DNA from: Massilia polaris
GTDB lineage: Bacteria > Pseudomonadota > Gammaproteobacteria > Burkholderiales > Burkholderiaceae_D
Assembly: GCF_012927275.1 (NCBI RefSeq)
Contig: NZ_JABBGG010000002.1
Location: 124,001 to 188,000 of the forward strand
Reading direction: 5' to 3'
DNA: 64,000 bases
In this document: positions 27,127-34,308 of the stretch, one piece after another
Numbering within the stretch: position 1 is the first letter of the stretch
How the letters are laid out: each line of letters begins with the position of its first letter
Translations under genes and position numbers: made by a program
The notes under the pieces: model-generated
What the model was told of the DNA's origin: nothing
What the model saw: the letters and a program-made list of their open reading frames with translations, nothing else
Databases searched by the model: none

Positions 27127-27154
27127 ATTGTACATGAGTCAAACTGCCGCACAA
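27127..27154 (-). promoter_or_regulatory. Possible sigma-70 promoter of the XrtA operon
   Basis: On the minus strand TTGTGC and TACAAT are separated by 16 bp, about 140 bp before the chain-length gene. The -10 box is good and the -35 box is mediocre. It would be an alternative to the sigma-54-like site 30 bp further upstream. Confidence 0.35.
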
Positions 27155-27184
27155 CGTAGTTTCCTGAACATAAGTGCAAATATT

Positions 27185-27199
27185 GCAACATGCGAACCA
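27185..27199 (-). promoter_or_regulatory. Sigma-54-like promoter upstream of the XrtA operon
   Basis: The minus strand reads TGGTTCGCATGTTGC. It has the GG and GC pairs at the exact 10-bp spacing and a perfect TTGC -12 element; the -24 element TGGTTC differs from TGGCAC at two bases. It lies 200 bp before the ATG at 26985 inside the 26986-27352 gap. That gap also contains a 14-bp inverted repeat, GCGAAA-AG-TTTCGC, at 27232-27245. No gene or RNA could be supported in the gap. Confidence 0.5.
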
Positions 27200-27352
27200 G
27201 CATGCCGATGTCAAAACTGGCAGCCGTCCCAGCGAAAAGTTTCGCACATTGAAACGTCGTCAGGGTAATAAAACGTATAGCGGACAACTTATTTACAACA
27301 ACCTATCGGCCCCGCGATGGCTTTCGGGAAAATTGTTGTTTCAAGGATGCCA

Positions 27353-28144
27353 ATGCGGTATTGTGATTTGATGATGCCAAGACATGCCCGCGAAACGCTT
27401 TTGCTGCTGTTCACACTTGTGCTGGGCGCGCCCGCGCGCGCCGACGACCTGGTCCGCACGATCCAGGCGGTGAAGCCGTCGGTGGTCGGCATCGGCACCT
27501 ACCAGCGCACGCGCTCGCCCGCGGTCCAGTTCGTGGCGACCGGCTTCGTGGTGGGCGACGGACGCAGCGTGATCACCAACGCGCACGGGATACCCGCTAA
27601 CCTGGACCTGGCCAACATGGAGACCTTGGGCGTGGTGATCGGCAATCGCGGCAAGGTCGAATTCCGCCCCGCCACGGTGGTGGCGCGCGATCCTGCCCAC
27701 GACCTGGCGCACCTGCGCATCGAAGGCGCCGCCCTGCCCGCGCTGGCGCTTGGCGGCCCCGCCGACGTCGCCGAAGGCCAATCGCTGGCATTTACCGGCT
27801 TCCCGCTGGGCATGGTGCTTGGCCTGCACGCGGCCACCCACCGCGCCTCGCTGGCGGTGATCGCCCCGATCGTGCTGCCCGCGCTAAGCTCCGGCAAACT
27901 CAACAGCCGCACGGTGTCGCGCCTGTCGGCCCCGGCCTTCCCGATCTACCAGCTGGACGCGACCGCTTATCCGGGCAACAGCGGCAGCCCGGTCTACGAT
28001 CCCCAGACCGGGGTGGTGCATGCCGTGATCAATATGGTGCTGGTCAAGGGATTGAAGGAAAGCGCGATTTCTACGCCCAGCGGCATCAGTTATGCCATCC
28101 CCGTCAAGCATGTGCGGGACTTGCTCGAGCAGGCGGCGCCCTGA
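27353..28144 (+). CDS. Secreted trypsin-like serine protease
   Basis: A 263-residue S1-type protease, exported. The N-terminus has a signal peptide (TLLLLFTLVLGAPARADD, cleavage after ARA). The catalytic triad is visible as His in SVITNAHGIPANLD, Asp in ARDPAHDLAHLRI and Ser in YPGNSGSPVYDP. No PDZ domain follows, unlike DegP. The ATG at 27353 is chosen because AAGG lies 6 bases before it; an ATG at 27371 would also leave an intact signal peptide. It sits between the XrtA operon and the export lipoprotein gene, 110 bp upstream of the latter. Processing of secreted proteins or surface matrix proteins is plausible. Confidence 0.85.
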   Translation: MRYCDLMMPRHARETLLLLFTLVLGAPARADDLVRTIQAVKPSVVGIGTYQRTRSPAVQFVATGFVVGDGRSVITNAHGIPANLDLANMETLGVVIGNRGKVEFRPATVVARDPAHDLAHLRIEGAALPALALGGPADVAEGQSLAFTGFPLGMVLGLHAATHRASLAVIAPIVLPALSSGKLNSRTVSRLSAPAFPIYQLDATAYPGNSGSPVYDPQTGVVHAVINMVLVKGLKESAISTPSGISYAIPVKHVRDLLEQAAP

Positions 28145-28254
28145 GCCCGTTGGGTTCGATACTGATGAGCGCCGCGCGGGAAAATTATCATGCTAAAATA
28201 GAAACTGTTTTACGCAACATCCGTTACCGCCCAAGACCAGAAAAGGAAATACCC

Positions 28255-28890
28255 GTGACTACATATAACAAAACGGCGCGCGCATGGTTGGCTGGATGTG
28301 CCGCGGTGGCGATTGCCCTGACGCTCGGCGGCTGCGCCAGCCGTGGCGGCGGCGCCGCACTGGCCGACGCCAAGCCTGTCACCGATCACACTTACCTGAT
28401 CGGCCCTGGCGACAACATTAACATCGTGGTGTGGCGCAATCCGGAAGTGTCGACGTCGGTTCCGGTGCGTCCGGACGGCAAGATCACCACCCCGCTGGTG
28501 GAAGACCTCGAAGCCAGCGGCAAGACCTCGACCGAACTGGCGCGCGACATCGAAAAGGCGCTGGCCAAGTTCATCCAGCAGCCGGTCGTGACCGTGATTG
28601 TCACGGGCTTCGTCAGCACCTATGGCGAACAGATCCGTGTGATCGGCCAGGCGGCCCGGCCGCAGGCGCTGCCGTACCGCCGCGACATGTCGCTGATGGA
28701 CGTGCTGATCATGGTTGGCGGCGTCACTGAGCTCGCTTCGGGCAACAAGGCGACCATCATCCGCAAAATCGACGGCAAGAACCAGGTGATTCCGGTGCGC
28801 CTGGACGACCTGATCAAGGATGGCGACATTTCCGCGAATCTCTACATGCGCCCGGGCGACATCCTGGTCGTTCCGGAGAGTTTCTTCTGA
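28255..28890 (+). CDS. XrtA system exopolysaccharide export lipoprotein (Wza/BexD family)
   Basis: A 211-residue polysaccharide biosynthesis/export lipoprotein. The signal peptide ends in a lipobox LTLGGC (Cys about residue 25). The mature protein carries YLIGPGDNINIVVWRNPEVS, the Poly_export motif, and a SLBB-like region RVIGQAARPQALPYRRDMSL. It starts with GTG at 28255, preceded by AAGGAAAT; an upstream in-frame ATG would put a long non-signal extension before the lipobox. It should form the outer-membrane export channel or its periplasmic part, partner of the chain-length protein. In many loci it is the first operon gene; here it lies on the opposite strand. Confidence 0.92.
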   Translation: MTTYNKTARAWLAGCAAVAIALTLGGCASRGGGAALADAKPVTDHTYLIGPGDNINIVVWRNPEVSTSVPVRPDGKITTPLVEDLEASGKTSTELARDIEKALAKFIQQPVVTVIVTGFVSTYGEQIRVIGQAARPQALPYRRDMSLMDVLIMVGGVTELASGNKATIIRKIDGKNQVIPVRLDDLIKDGDISANLYMRPGDILVVPESFF

Positions 28891-28900
28891 GGTCACGATA

Positions 28901-28934
28901 CCGCCGCTTCGCTCGCGGGCGGCTGTCGGTTTTT
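28901..28934 (+). terminator. Possible intrinsic terminator after the export lipoprotein gene
   Basis: A GC-rich hairpin (CCGCC 28901-28905 with GGCGG near 28918-28922) is followed 7 bases later by a run of five T. The spacing to the T-run is longer than usual, so this is weak. Confidence 0.3.
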
Positions 28935-29012
28935 CTTACAGTGCATCGCCCGACGAAGTCGCTGTATGCTGCAAGCTGCTGATATTCAAGGACATTTTAC
29001 TGGCGATGGTTT

Positions 29013-29027
29013 GGGTATGAATCTTGC
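29013..29027 (+). promoter_or_regulatory. Sigma-54-like promoter before the PqqD/HprK cassette
   Basis: GGGTATGAATCTTGC has GG and GC at the exact 10-bp spacing and a perfect TTGC -12 element. The -24 half keeps only GG and A of TGGCAC. It lies 48 bp before the ATG at 29075. Taken alone it is weak; it gains weight from the strong site before the nearby PEP-CTERM gene. Confidence 0.4.
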
Positions 29028-29074
29028 TTGATATGCCTGGAGCCGCACGGCTGCGCAACCCGAGGGAATGAAGA

Positions 29075-29740
29075 ATGAAAACGACGTCAAATAGCGATAA
29101 GCAGGCGGATGCGGGACCCGCCGCGGCTGGCGGCTTACCAGCTTCCGGCTTGGCGCGGCGCCGTTTCGCCCGTGTTGGCGCAGGCGCGACCGGCGTCCTG
29201 CTGACACTGAGCAGCCCCTCCGGTATGGCCGGGGCCGCTTGTGTCTCCGGATCGGACGGGACGTCGCACGCTGTGGCATATACCCACGCGCCCGACACGG
29301 TCGCAACCTGCGGCGGGGTGTCGCCCGGCTACTATAAAAACAATCCCGAGGGATGGCCGGCCGACATACCGGCAACGACCCACTTGAAGTTCCAGGACAT
29401 CTATGCCATCAATTCCTCCTACGCCGTTCTGGGCGGGCTGACACTGATGGAAGTATTTGAAATCGGCAATGGCAATGGCAAGGACAAGAAGCCTGGCGGC
29501 GGCCCGGTGGTTACCGAAGATCCGGATCCGGAAAACGTCGGCCGCCATTTCCTTGCCGCTTACCTGAACTTGAAATCGGACCGCGCTACCGTCCTCGACG
29601 AGCCGACCCTGAAACGCATGTGGCGCGAATACGTCGACACTGGCGGGGGCCATATCGGCTACTACCAGCCGTCCGCGACGGTAAAATGGTATGGCAAGGA
29701 CCTTGTGCATTACCTGACCACCGTGACCTTCCATAATTAA
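29075..29740 (+). CDS. Exported protein of unknown function with SPGYYKN motif
   Basis: A 221-residue protein. Residues 1-28 are polar; then ARRRFARVGAGATGVLLTLSSPSGMAGA (29-56) resembles a twin-arginine signal peptide with cleavage after AGA. The mature part contains CGGVSPGYYKNNPEGWP (about residues 79-95), similar to SPGYWKNHP motifs I recall in secreted bacterial proteins of unknown function, and a glycine/lysine linker around residue 131-140. Two cysteines (about 56 and 79) could pair. A GAGGGA ribosome site precedes the ATG. It is first in a tight cassette with PqqD-like, HprK-like and nucleotidyltransferase genes, so it could be their substrate. Function is unknown. Confidence 0.75.
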   Translation: MKTTSNSDKQADAGPAAAGGLPASGLARRRFARVGAGATGVLLTLSSPSGMAGAACVSGSDGTSHAVAYTHAPDTVATCGGVSPGYYKNNPEGWPADIPATTHLKFQDIYAINSSYAVLGGLTLMEVFEIGNGNGKDKKPGGGPVVTEDPDPENVGRHFLAAYLNLKSDRATVLDEPTLKRMWREYVDTGGGHIGYYQPSATVKWYGKDLVHYLTTVTFHN

Positions 29741-29752
29741 GCGCCATAATGA

Positions 29753-30040
29753 TTGTTTGTTTTGCAATTTTCAGAACCTGAACATCGTTGGCAGCTGACG
29801 CAAGGCCAACTGGTGCGCCACATGATCTGCGGGGACGAAGCCGTCCTTTATAACGAACTGAGCGGCGATACCCACCTCGTCGATTCGGACGTCATCGCGG
29901 TGCTGCTCGCGCTGCGGGCCGGTGCCGCCGGCGTGCCCGAGTTGTGCGCCCGCCTCGATGCCGGCGCCGATGCCGCGGCAGGCATCGGGACGATCCTGGC
30001 GGGGCTGCGCCACCTGGCACTGGTCGAATGGGCCACATGA
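29753..30040 (+). CDS. PqqD-like protein, HPr-rel-A system (TIGR04353 type)
   Basis: A 95-residue PqqD-fold protein, the peptide-binding RRE type. The conserved core LVRHMICGDEAVLYNELSGDTHLVDSDVIAVLLAL matches the PqqD pattern of a beta-hairpin followed by helices. The start is uncertain: TTG at 29753 or TTG at 29762, with no clear ribosome site, so translation may be coupled to the preceding gene 12 bp upstream. Its stop overlaps the kinase ATG (ATGA). PqqD proteins bind precursor peptides and hand them to modifying enzymes, which suggests a peptide or protein substrate for the cassette. Confidence 0.82.
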   Translation: MFVLQFSEPEHRWQLTQGQLVRHMICGDEAVLYNELSGDTHLVDSDVIAVLLALRAGAAGVPELCARLDAGADAAAGIGTILAGLRHLALVEWAT

Positions 30041-30954
30041 TCACCGTGTCCGAACTGTCGCGCGCGGAGCTGCGCCGGCGCCTGGCCAGCTCCGGGATCG
30101 CCTTGCGCACGGGCTGCTTCATTACCCGGCTGCACAGCCCCATCAGTCGCGTGGCCGACGCCATTCACCTGCTGTATGCCGACTACCCCCTGGCCGAGGA
30201 CGCTCAGTTTGCCGATTTCCATGTCAGCGTCGCGCCGTCCCAAGGCTTGCGCCGCTGGTACAAACCGCAGGCCAAGTTCTACCTCGATGGCGATTCGCTG
30301 TTCAATCCACTCCCGCTGACCCATGCCTATCCGATGCTGGAATGGGGCTTGAACTGGTGCGTGTCCACCCGCGCCCACAACTACCTGATCCTGCACGCGG
30401 CGGTTGTCGAAAGAAATGGCCTCGCCGCGATCCTGCCGGCGCCGCCCGGCTCCGGCAAGAGCACCCTGTGCGCTGCGCTGGTGAGTTCCGGCTGGCGCTT
30501 GCTGTCCGATGAACTGACGATGATCCGGCCGGCCGACGGCATGCTGGTCCCGCTACCCCGTCCTATCAGCCTGAAGAATGCCTCGATCGACGTCATGCGG
30601 CAGTTCCATCCTGCCGCCGTCATCAGCCAGCCCGTCGCCAATACCACCAAGGGCACGGTGGCGCACGTGAAGGCGCCGGCCGACAGCATCCGGCGCGCCG
30701 GCGAAGTGGCGCGGCCGGCCTGGATCGTGTTTCCCAAGTACGCGGCGGGCGCCGCCACCACGCTCGAACCGATCGCGCAGGCGCGCGCCTTCATGCGGGT
30801 GGCCGAGAACGGGTTCAACTACAGCGTACTGGCCGGCATCGGGTTCGACACGATGGCGGGATTGATCGGCCGCACCCGAAGCTACGCGTTCACCTACAGT
30901 GACCTGCACGAGGCCATCGATGCCTTTTCCCGCCTGGAGCCGCCGCCCCCTTGA
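30037..30954 (+). CDS. HprK-related kinase A
   Basis: A 305-residue protein related to the HPr kinase/phosphorylase catalytic domain. The P-loop is LPAPPGSGKSTLCAAL (about residues 135-150), followed by LLSDELTMIRP, which aligns with the metal-binding acidic region. VSISLKN-type sequence (RPISLKNASIDVM) follows as in HprK relatives. It lacks the HprK N-terminal domain, and there is no HPr nearby. In lasso-peptide clusters, HprK-like kinases phosphorylate the precursor, usually at a C-terminal Ser. The ATG at 30037 overlaps the PqqD-like stop; its own stop overlaps the next start. Confidence 0.87.
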   Translation: MITVSELSRAELRRRLASSGIALRTGCFITRLHSPISRVADAIHLLYADYPLAEDAQFADFHVSVAPSQGLRRWYKPQAKFYLDGDSLFNPLPLTHAYPMLEWGLNWCVSTRAHNYLILHAAVVERNGLAAILPAPPGSGKSTLCAALVSSGWRLLSDELTMIRPADGMLVPLPRPISLKNASIDVMRQFHPAAVISQPVANTTKGTVAHVKAPADSIRRAGEVARPAWIVFPKYAAGAATTLEPIAQARAFMRVAENGFNYSVLAGIGFDTMAGLIGRTRSYAFTYSDLHEAIDAFSRLEPPPP

Positions 30955-32024
30955 ATGCCACGCCGATCCTCCTGCACATCCTGCGTGATCCGGCGCAGGC
31001 GCCGTCGCTCACCGACGCGGACTGGGACCTGCTGGTGCGCCAGGCCGCCAGCGCCCGCCTCGACGCTACCGTACAAAGCCTGCTCGACGAACGGGGCATG
31101 CTGGCATCGGTGCCGCCCCAGGTCCAGGTCCACTTCGAATGGGCACGCACCTATGCCGACCGCCACCGCAAGGCGGTGCACTGGGAAGTGCGCCAGATCC
31201 GGGCCGCGCTGGAAGGGCTGGGGCTACCGCTGATCCTGCTGAAGGGCGGCGCCTATGCCGCTGCAGGGTTGCCGGCAGCGCGCGGCCGGGTGTTTACCGA
31301 CATCGACATCCTGGTGCCGAAGGAGCGCCTGGACGTGGTCGAGGCCGCGCTGATGATGCACGGCTGGCACGCCGTGCACCAGGACGACTATGACCAGCGC
31401 TATTACCGCAACTGGATGCATGAACTGCCGCCGATGCAGCACGTCAAGCGCGCGACCTCGATCGACGTCCACCACGCGATCCTGCCGCTGACGGCGCGGG
31501 CGCGCCCCGATTCGCGCCTGCTGCGCGAAGCCGCCGTCGCGGCAGGCGAAGACCCGGCGCTGCAGGTGCTGGCGCCAGCGGACATGATCCTGCACAGCGC
31601 GACCCACTTGTTTTACGGCGAATTCGACAACAGCCTGCGCGACCTGGTCGACATCCACCGCCTGCTGCAGGAGTTCGGCAGCCGGCCCGGGTTCTGGCGC
31701 GAACTGGACGCGCGCGCCCGCAGCCTCGAACTGGGACGTCCCTTGTTCTACGCGCTGCGCTATGCGGTGCGGCTGCTCGGCACCCCGGTGCCGGCGCAAG
31801 CGCTACGCGCCAGCGCCGCGTGGGCGCCAGGGCGGGCCCTGCTTGCACTGATCGACGCGCTGATGGTGCGCGGCCTGATGCCGCCCCACGCAAGCTGCCG
31901 GCTGCCCGGCACCGGCGCCGCACTGTTGGCGCTGTACGTACGCTCGAACTGGCTGCGCATGCCGCCGCTGCTGCTGGCGCGCCACCTGTTCCACAAAGCC
32001 TTCCTCTCCCCCCAGCCAGGCTGA
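30951..32024 (+). CDS. Nucleotidyltransferase-family protein (NTP_transf_5 type)
   Basis: A 357-residue member of the NTP_transf_5 family. The core LKGGAYAAAGLPAARGRVFTDIDILVPKE contains the GG and DxD motifs of the nucleotidyltransferase fold (about residues 99-127). HALPL-type VHHAILPLTARARPD follows and the C-terminal half is helical. The only start consistent with the conserved N-terminus is TTG at 30951, overlapping the kinase TGA as TTGA. Related proteins accompany HprK-like kinases in some lasso-peptide clusters, where they extend the phosphate. Here the target is unknown. Confidence 0.82.
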   Translation: MNATPILLHILRDPAQAPSLTDADWDLLVRQAASARLDATVQSLLDERGMLASVPPQVQVHFEWARTYADRHRKAVHWEVRQIRAALEGLGLPLILLKGGAYAAAGLPAARGRVFTDIDILVPKERLDVVEAALMMHGWHAVHQDDYDQRYYRNWMHELPPMQHVKRATSIDVHHAILPLTARARPDSRLLREAAVAAGEDPALQVLAPADMILHSATHLFYGEFDNSLRDLVDIHRLLQEFGSRPGFWRELDARARSLELGRPLFYALRYAVRLLGTPVPAQALRASAAWAPGRALLALIDALMVRGLMPPHASCRLPGTGAALLALYVRSNWLRMPPLLLARHLFHKAFLSPQPG

Positions 32025-32055
32025 CCCCGAAGGTGGCGACTTTTGCTTCGCCCAT

Positions 32056-32088
32056 AAAAAATGCCGCTCAGTCAGACTGAACGGCATT
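32056..32088 (-). terminator. Rho-independent terminator of the PEP-CTERM gene
   Basis: On the minus strand a long hairpin (AATGCCG and CGGCATT arms, extended inside by TCAGT/ACTGA) is followed by six T. It lies about 50 bp after the PEP-CTERM stop codon. Confidence 0.8.
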
Positions 32089-32134
32089 GAGTGATTGAGC
32101 TAGTCAACCAACGCTGCTTGCGCAGCGGTTTTAT

Positions 32135-32986
32135 TTATGCTTTCTTGCTGCGGCGGGAGAATGCAACACCTGCCAGTGCCAGGCCGAACAGTGCCAGGCT
32201 TGCCGGCTCTGGTACTGGCTGGAACGAAGCGTTGCCCGAACCGAGAATCGTGATATCGGTTGCATCGCTGAAGCCGTCGCCTGGAACGCCTGCGATCAGG
32301 CTGTTGACGCCATTGATGTCGGTCTGGGCCGAGCCACTCGCAAACGCGTCGCCGCCGAAGAAGCCGTTCAGTGCGATCGCGGTAGCGATCACGTCGAAGT
32401 CGCCGTTAGCCAGACCGCCAGCGATGTGGAAACCGCCGAAGTTCTCAACCAGGGTGCCGGTCAGCACAGCGATGTCATCGGTAGTGTCGCCGATCGGGGC
32501 GATGCTTTCATTCGCGCCGCCTACGGTAACGGTATTAAAGTCGGTGTCCATATCGCGGTCGACATAAATCGTGTAGTTGAAGGCGCTGAACGTGCCGTCA
32601 ATGGTGCCGCCGCCGCCAGGCGCGGTGGTTCCGGCCGCGGAGAACACGAAGTACATCGCATAGTTGTTGTTCAGGCCAGTGCCGCCGACCACAGGGCCGT
32701 TCAGGGCAGTACGGAAGGTGCCGAAGAAGCCGCCACCGGTCTCGACGAACGATGCCGATCCTGCGCCGGTATTGGTTTGATCCACTTCAGCGCCATAGCT
32801 GAAATCGATGAATTTTGCGGTGCAGGTGCCGCCGCCGCAACCTGCTTCGCCGATTGCCCCAGGATTGATCGTGAAGGTTTGCGCGGTGAACGCGAAGCCT
32901 GGCACGTGATCCGCCATTGCTGCCGAGCTCGACAGGGCCAGAACTGCTGCGGCTACCAACTTGCCGATTTTGTTTAATTTGATCAT
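32135..32986 (-). CDS. PEP-CTERM sorting domain protein
   Basis: A 283-residue secreted protein, the likely substrate of the exosortase in this window. It begins with a signal peptide (KIGKLVAAAVLALSSSAAMA) and ends with VPEPASLALFGLALAGVAF followed by the basic tail SRRSKKA, the canonical PEP-CTERM arrangement. The mature region is Gly/Ala/Thr/Asn-rich with low Lys and few Cys (a GCGGGTC pair near residue 50), as is common in these proteins. The ATG at 32986 is preceded by CGGAG. A sigma-54 promoter lies 71 bp upstream and a terminator follows. Specific function is not known; a matrix or floc-forming role is typical of the class. Confidence 0.94.
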   Translation of the reverse strand: MIKLNKIGKLVAAAVLALSSSAAMADHVPGFAFTAQTFTINPGAIGEAGCGGGTCTAKFIDFSYGAEVDQTNTGAGSASFVETGGGFFGTFRTALNGPVVGGTGLNNNYAMYFVFSAAGTTAPGGGGTIDGTFSAFNYTIYVDRDMDTDFNTVTVGGANESIAPIGDTTDDIAVLTGTLVENFGGFHIAGGLANGDFDVIATAIALNGFFGGDAFASGSAQTDINGVNSLIAGVPGDGFSDATDITILGSGNASFQPVPEPASLALFGLALAGVAFSRRSKKA

Positions 32987-33056
32987 TTTGTGGCTCCGTT
33001 TCGTTATTAGGTTATGTCGCTGGAATCTTAAAATTCGTGCTTGCCAACCTGTATAA

Positions 33057-33071
33057 GCAGCAACCGTGCCA
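33057..33071 (-). promoter_or_regulatory. Sigma-54 promoter of the PEP-CTERM gene
   Basis: The minus strand reads TGGCACGGTTGCTGC: a perfect -24 TGGCAC, five bases, then CTGC in place of TTGC, with GG and GC exactly 10 bp apart. It lies 71 bp before the ATG. RpoN control with an activator of the PrsR type is reported for PEP-CTERM genes in other betaproteobacteria. Confidence 0.78.
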
Positions 33072-33113
33072 GCGCTGTCCAATCTGTTTAAGATCAATGA
33101 CTTAAGTAACTAG

Positions 33114-33127
33114 CAACAAGTTTGTTG
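33114..33127. promoter_or_regulatory. Inverted repeat CAACAA-GT-TTGTTG upstream of the sigma-54 promoter
   Basis: A perfect 6-bp inverted repeat lies 43 bp upstream of the -24 element, a position where a sigma-54 activator could bind. It uses the same half-sites as the repeat at 2236-2252. No experimental consensus is known to me. Confidence 0.4.
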
Positions 33128-33177
33128 TCGTTAATGGCCAAGCCCTTGTAAAGTAAACCGACAGTGCGCTAGCACGC

Positions 33178-34296
33178 TTAGGGGGGCCGGTTTCCCGCGC
33201 CTGGCTTGGCCGCCCCGTGCATCAGCTGCGCCAGGTCCGGACGGGTCGAGCGCGCGACCGCGCTCTTGCCCTGTCCGAGGCGCCCCATGAAGACCGGGAA
33301 ACCGTCCTGCTTGCCCAGCACCCGGTCGAGTTGCCCGGCAAGGCCGACCGCCATTTCCTTCAGCTTGCCGGTTGCGGTGAAGTCCATGCGGCCGTTGCGG
33401 ACATAAGACGAGAAGATCAACGGTGTCATTTCCGGCTGCATCACCAGCCCGAGATTGGTCAGGGTCAGCCAGAAACGCTGCATCGCGCGACCGGCGGCAA
33501 CGTAGTCCGCCACCGATGCAGGCTGCACCTTCGCGCGGATCACGAAATGGGCCGCGCAGGCCAGGCCGGGCACCAGGTCCATCTGCAGCCGCGGCGCCCA
33601 GGTGCCCATCAGCGTGTTCATCCGCTTTAGGCGGTCCCAGCTGACCATCGCCCACTTCATCAGGTGGAGCGTCATGTTGTCGACGCCCAGCGCCTGGTCG
33701 GGCACGCCCCATTCCGAGGTGACTTTACCCCACTTGATGATGCGTTTGTGGACCGTATAGGCTTCCGGCATCAGCAGGCGCAGGCGCGCATTGTCATACA
33801 TGAGCCGCGCGGCGTCCATGCGGGCGCCGCCCTCCAGCCACTGGACCAGGTAGCCGACGCCGACCGCCTGTTCGAGCGCCTGCTTTTCGGCCGCCGTCAG
33901 CGCGCGCCTGCTCATCGGGCGGCGCTGGACGCTGCGCACCTCGATCGCGGGGATCAAGGGATCCGGCGCCAAGCCCGGCTGCTCGGTGAAGGTCACGTCG
34001 AACACCGGCTCCTTGTCGCTGCAGCCCTCGCGCAGCCGCACCTCGGCCGCGAGGCCGTGTCCGGTGGCGGCGATCGCCATGGTCTCGAGCATCGCGCCGA
34101 TCGCGACCTGGCTCGGCCATCCTTCAAGGTCGTATACGCAATGGTCGCTGGTGTCGCAGCAATGCACGCGCACCCGCATTGGGTCGATGAGTTCGAAACG
34201 CCACGGCTGGTCGTTGTCGCCGCTGGGCGCCCATTTGGCTTTTTCGAGGATGGCGACCATGCGGCCGGTGTCTGCGTGGGACTGTGCGAGGGTCAT
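33178..34296 (-). CDS. Nitroreductase-family protein (MoeY-like)
   Basis: A 372-residue protein of the nitroreductase/FMN-binding superfamily. AILEKAKWAPSGDNDQPWRFE near residue 15 is the classical nitroreductase FMN-phosphate motif (APSxxNxQPW). The RRPMSRRALTAAE region and RFWLTLTNLGLVMQPEMTPL fit the C-terminal part. Proteins of this kind are annotated MoeY and found beside ThiF/MoeB-like enzymes. The ATG at 34296 is 12 bp after the ThiF-like stop. It is likely cytoplasmic and FMN-dependent; whether it acts on a small acyl-amino acid product or on a cofactor is unknown. Confidence 0.8.
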   Translation of the reverse strand: MTLAQSHADTGRMVAILEKAKWAPSGDNDQPWRFELIDPMRVRVHCCDTSDHCVYDLEGWPSQVAIGAMLETMAIAATGHGLAAEVRLREGCSDKEPVFDVTFTEQPGLAPDPLIPAIEVRSVQRRPMSRRALTAAEKQALEQAVGVGYLVQWLEGGARMDAARLMYDNARLRLLMPEAYTVHKRIIKWGKVTSEWGVPDQALGVDNMTLHLMKWAMVSWDRLKRMNTLMGTWAPRLQMDLVPGLACAAHFVIRAKVQPASVADYVAAGRAMQRFWLTLTNLGLVMQPEMTPLIFSSYVRNGRMDFTATGKLKEMAVGLAGQLDRVLGKQDGFPVFMGRLGQGKSAVARSTRPDLAQLMHGAAKPGAGNRPP

Positions 34297-34308
34297 GATC
34301 TGTTCCGG

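Noticed and set aside
28966-29031. A 21-residue ORF (MLQAADIQGHFTGDGLGMNLA) before the PqqD/HprK cassette, as a precursor peptide
   Set aside because: It overlaps the sigma-54-like element, lacks a ribosome site and has no core-like composition.
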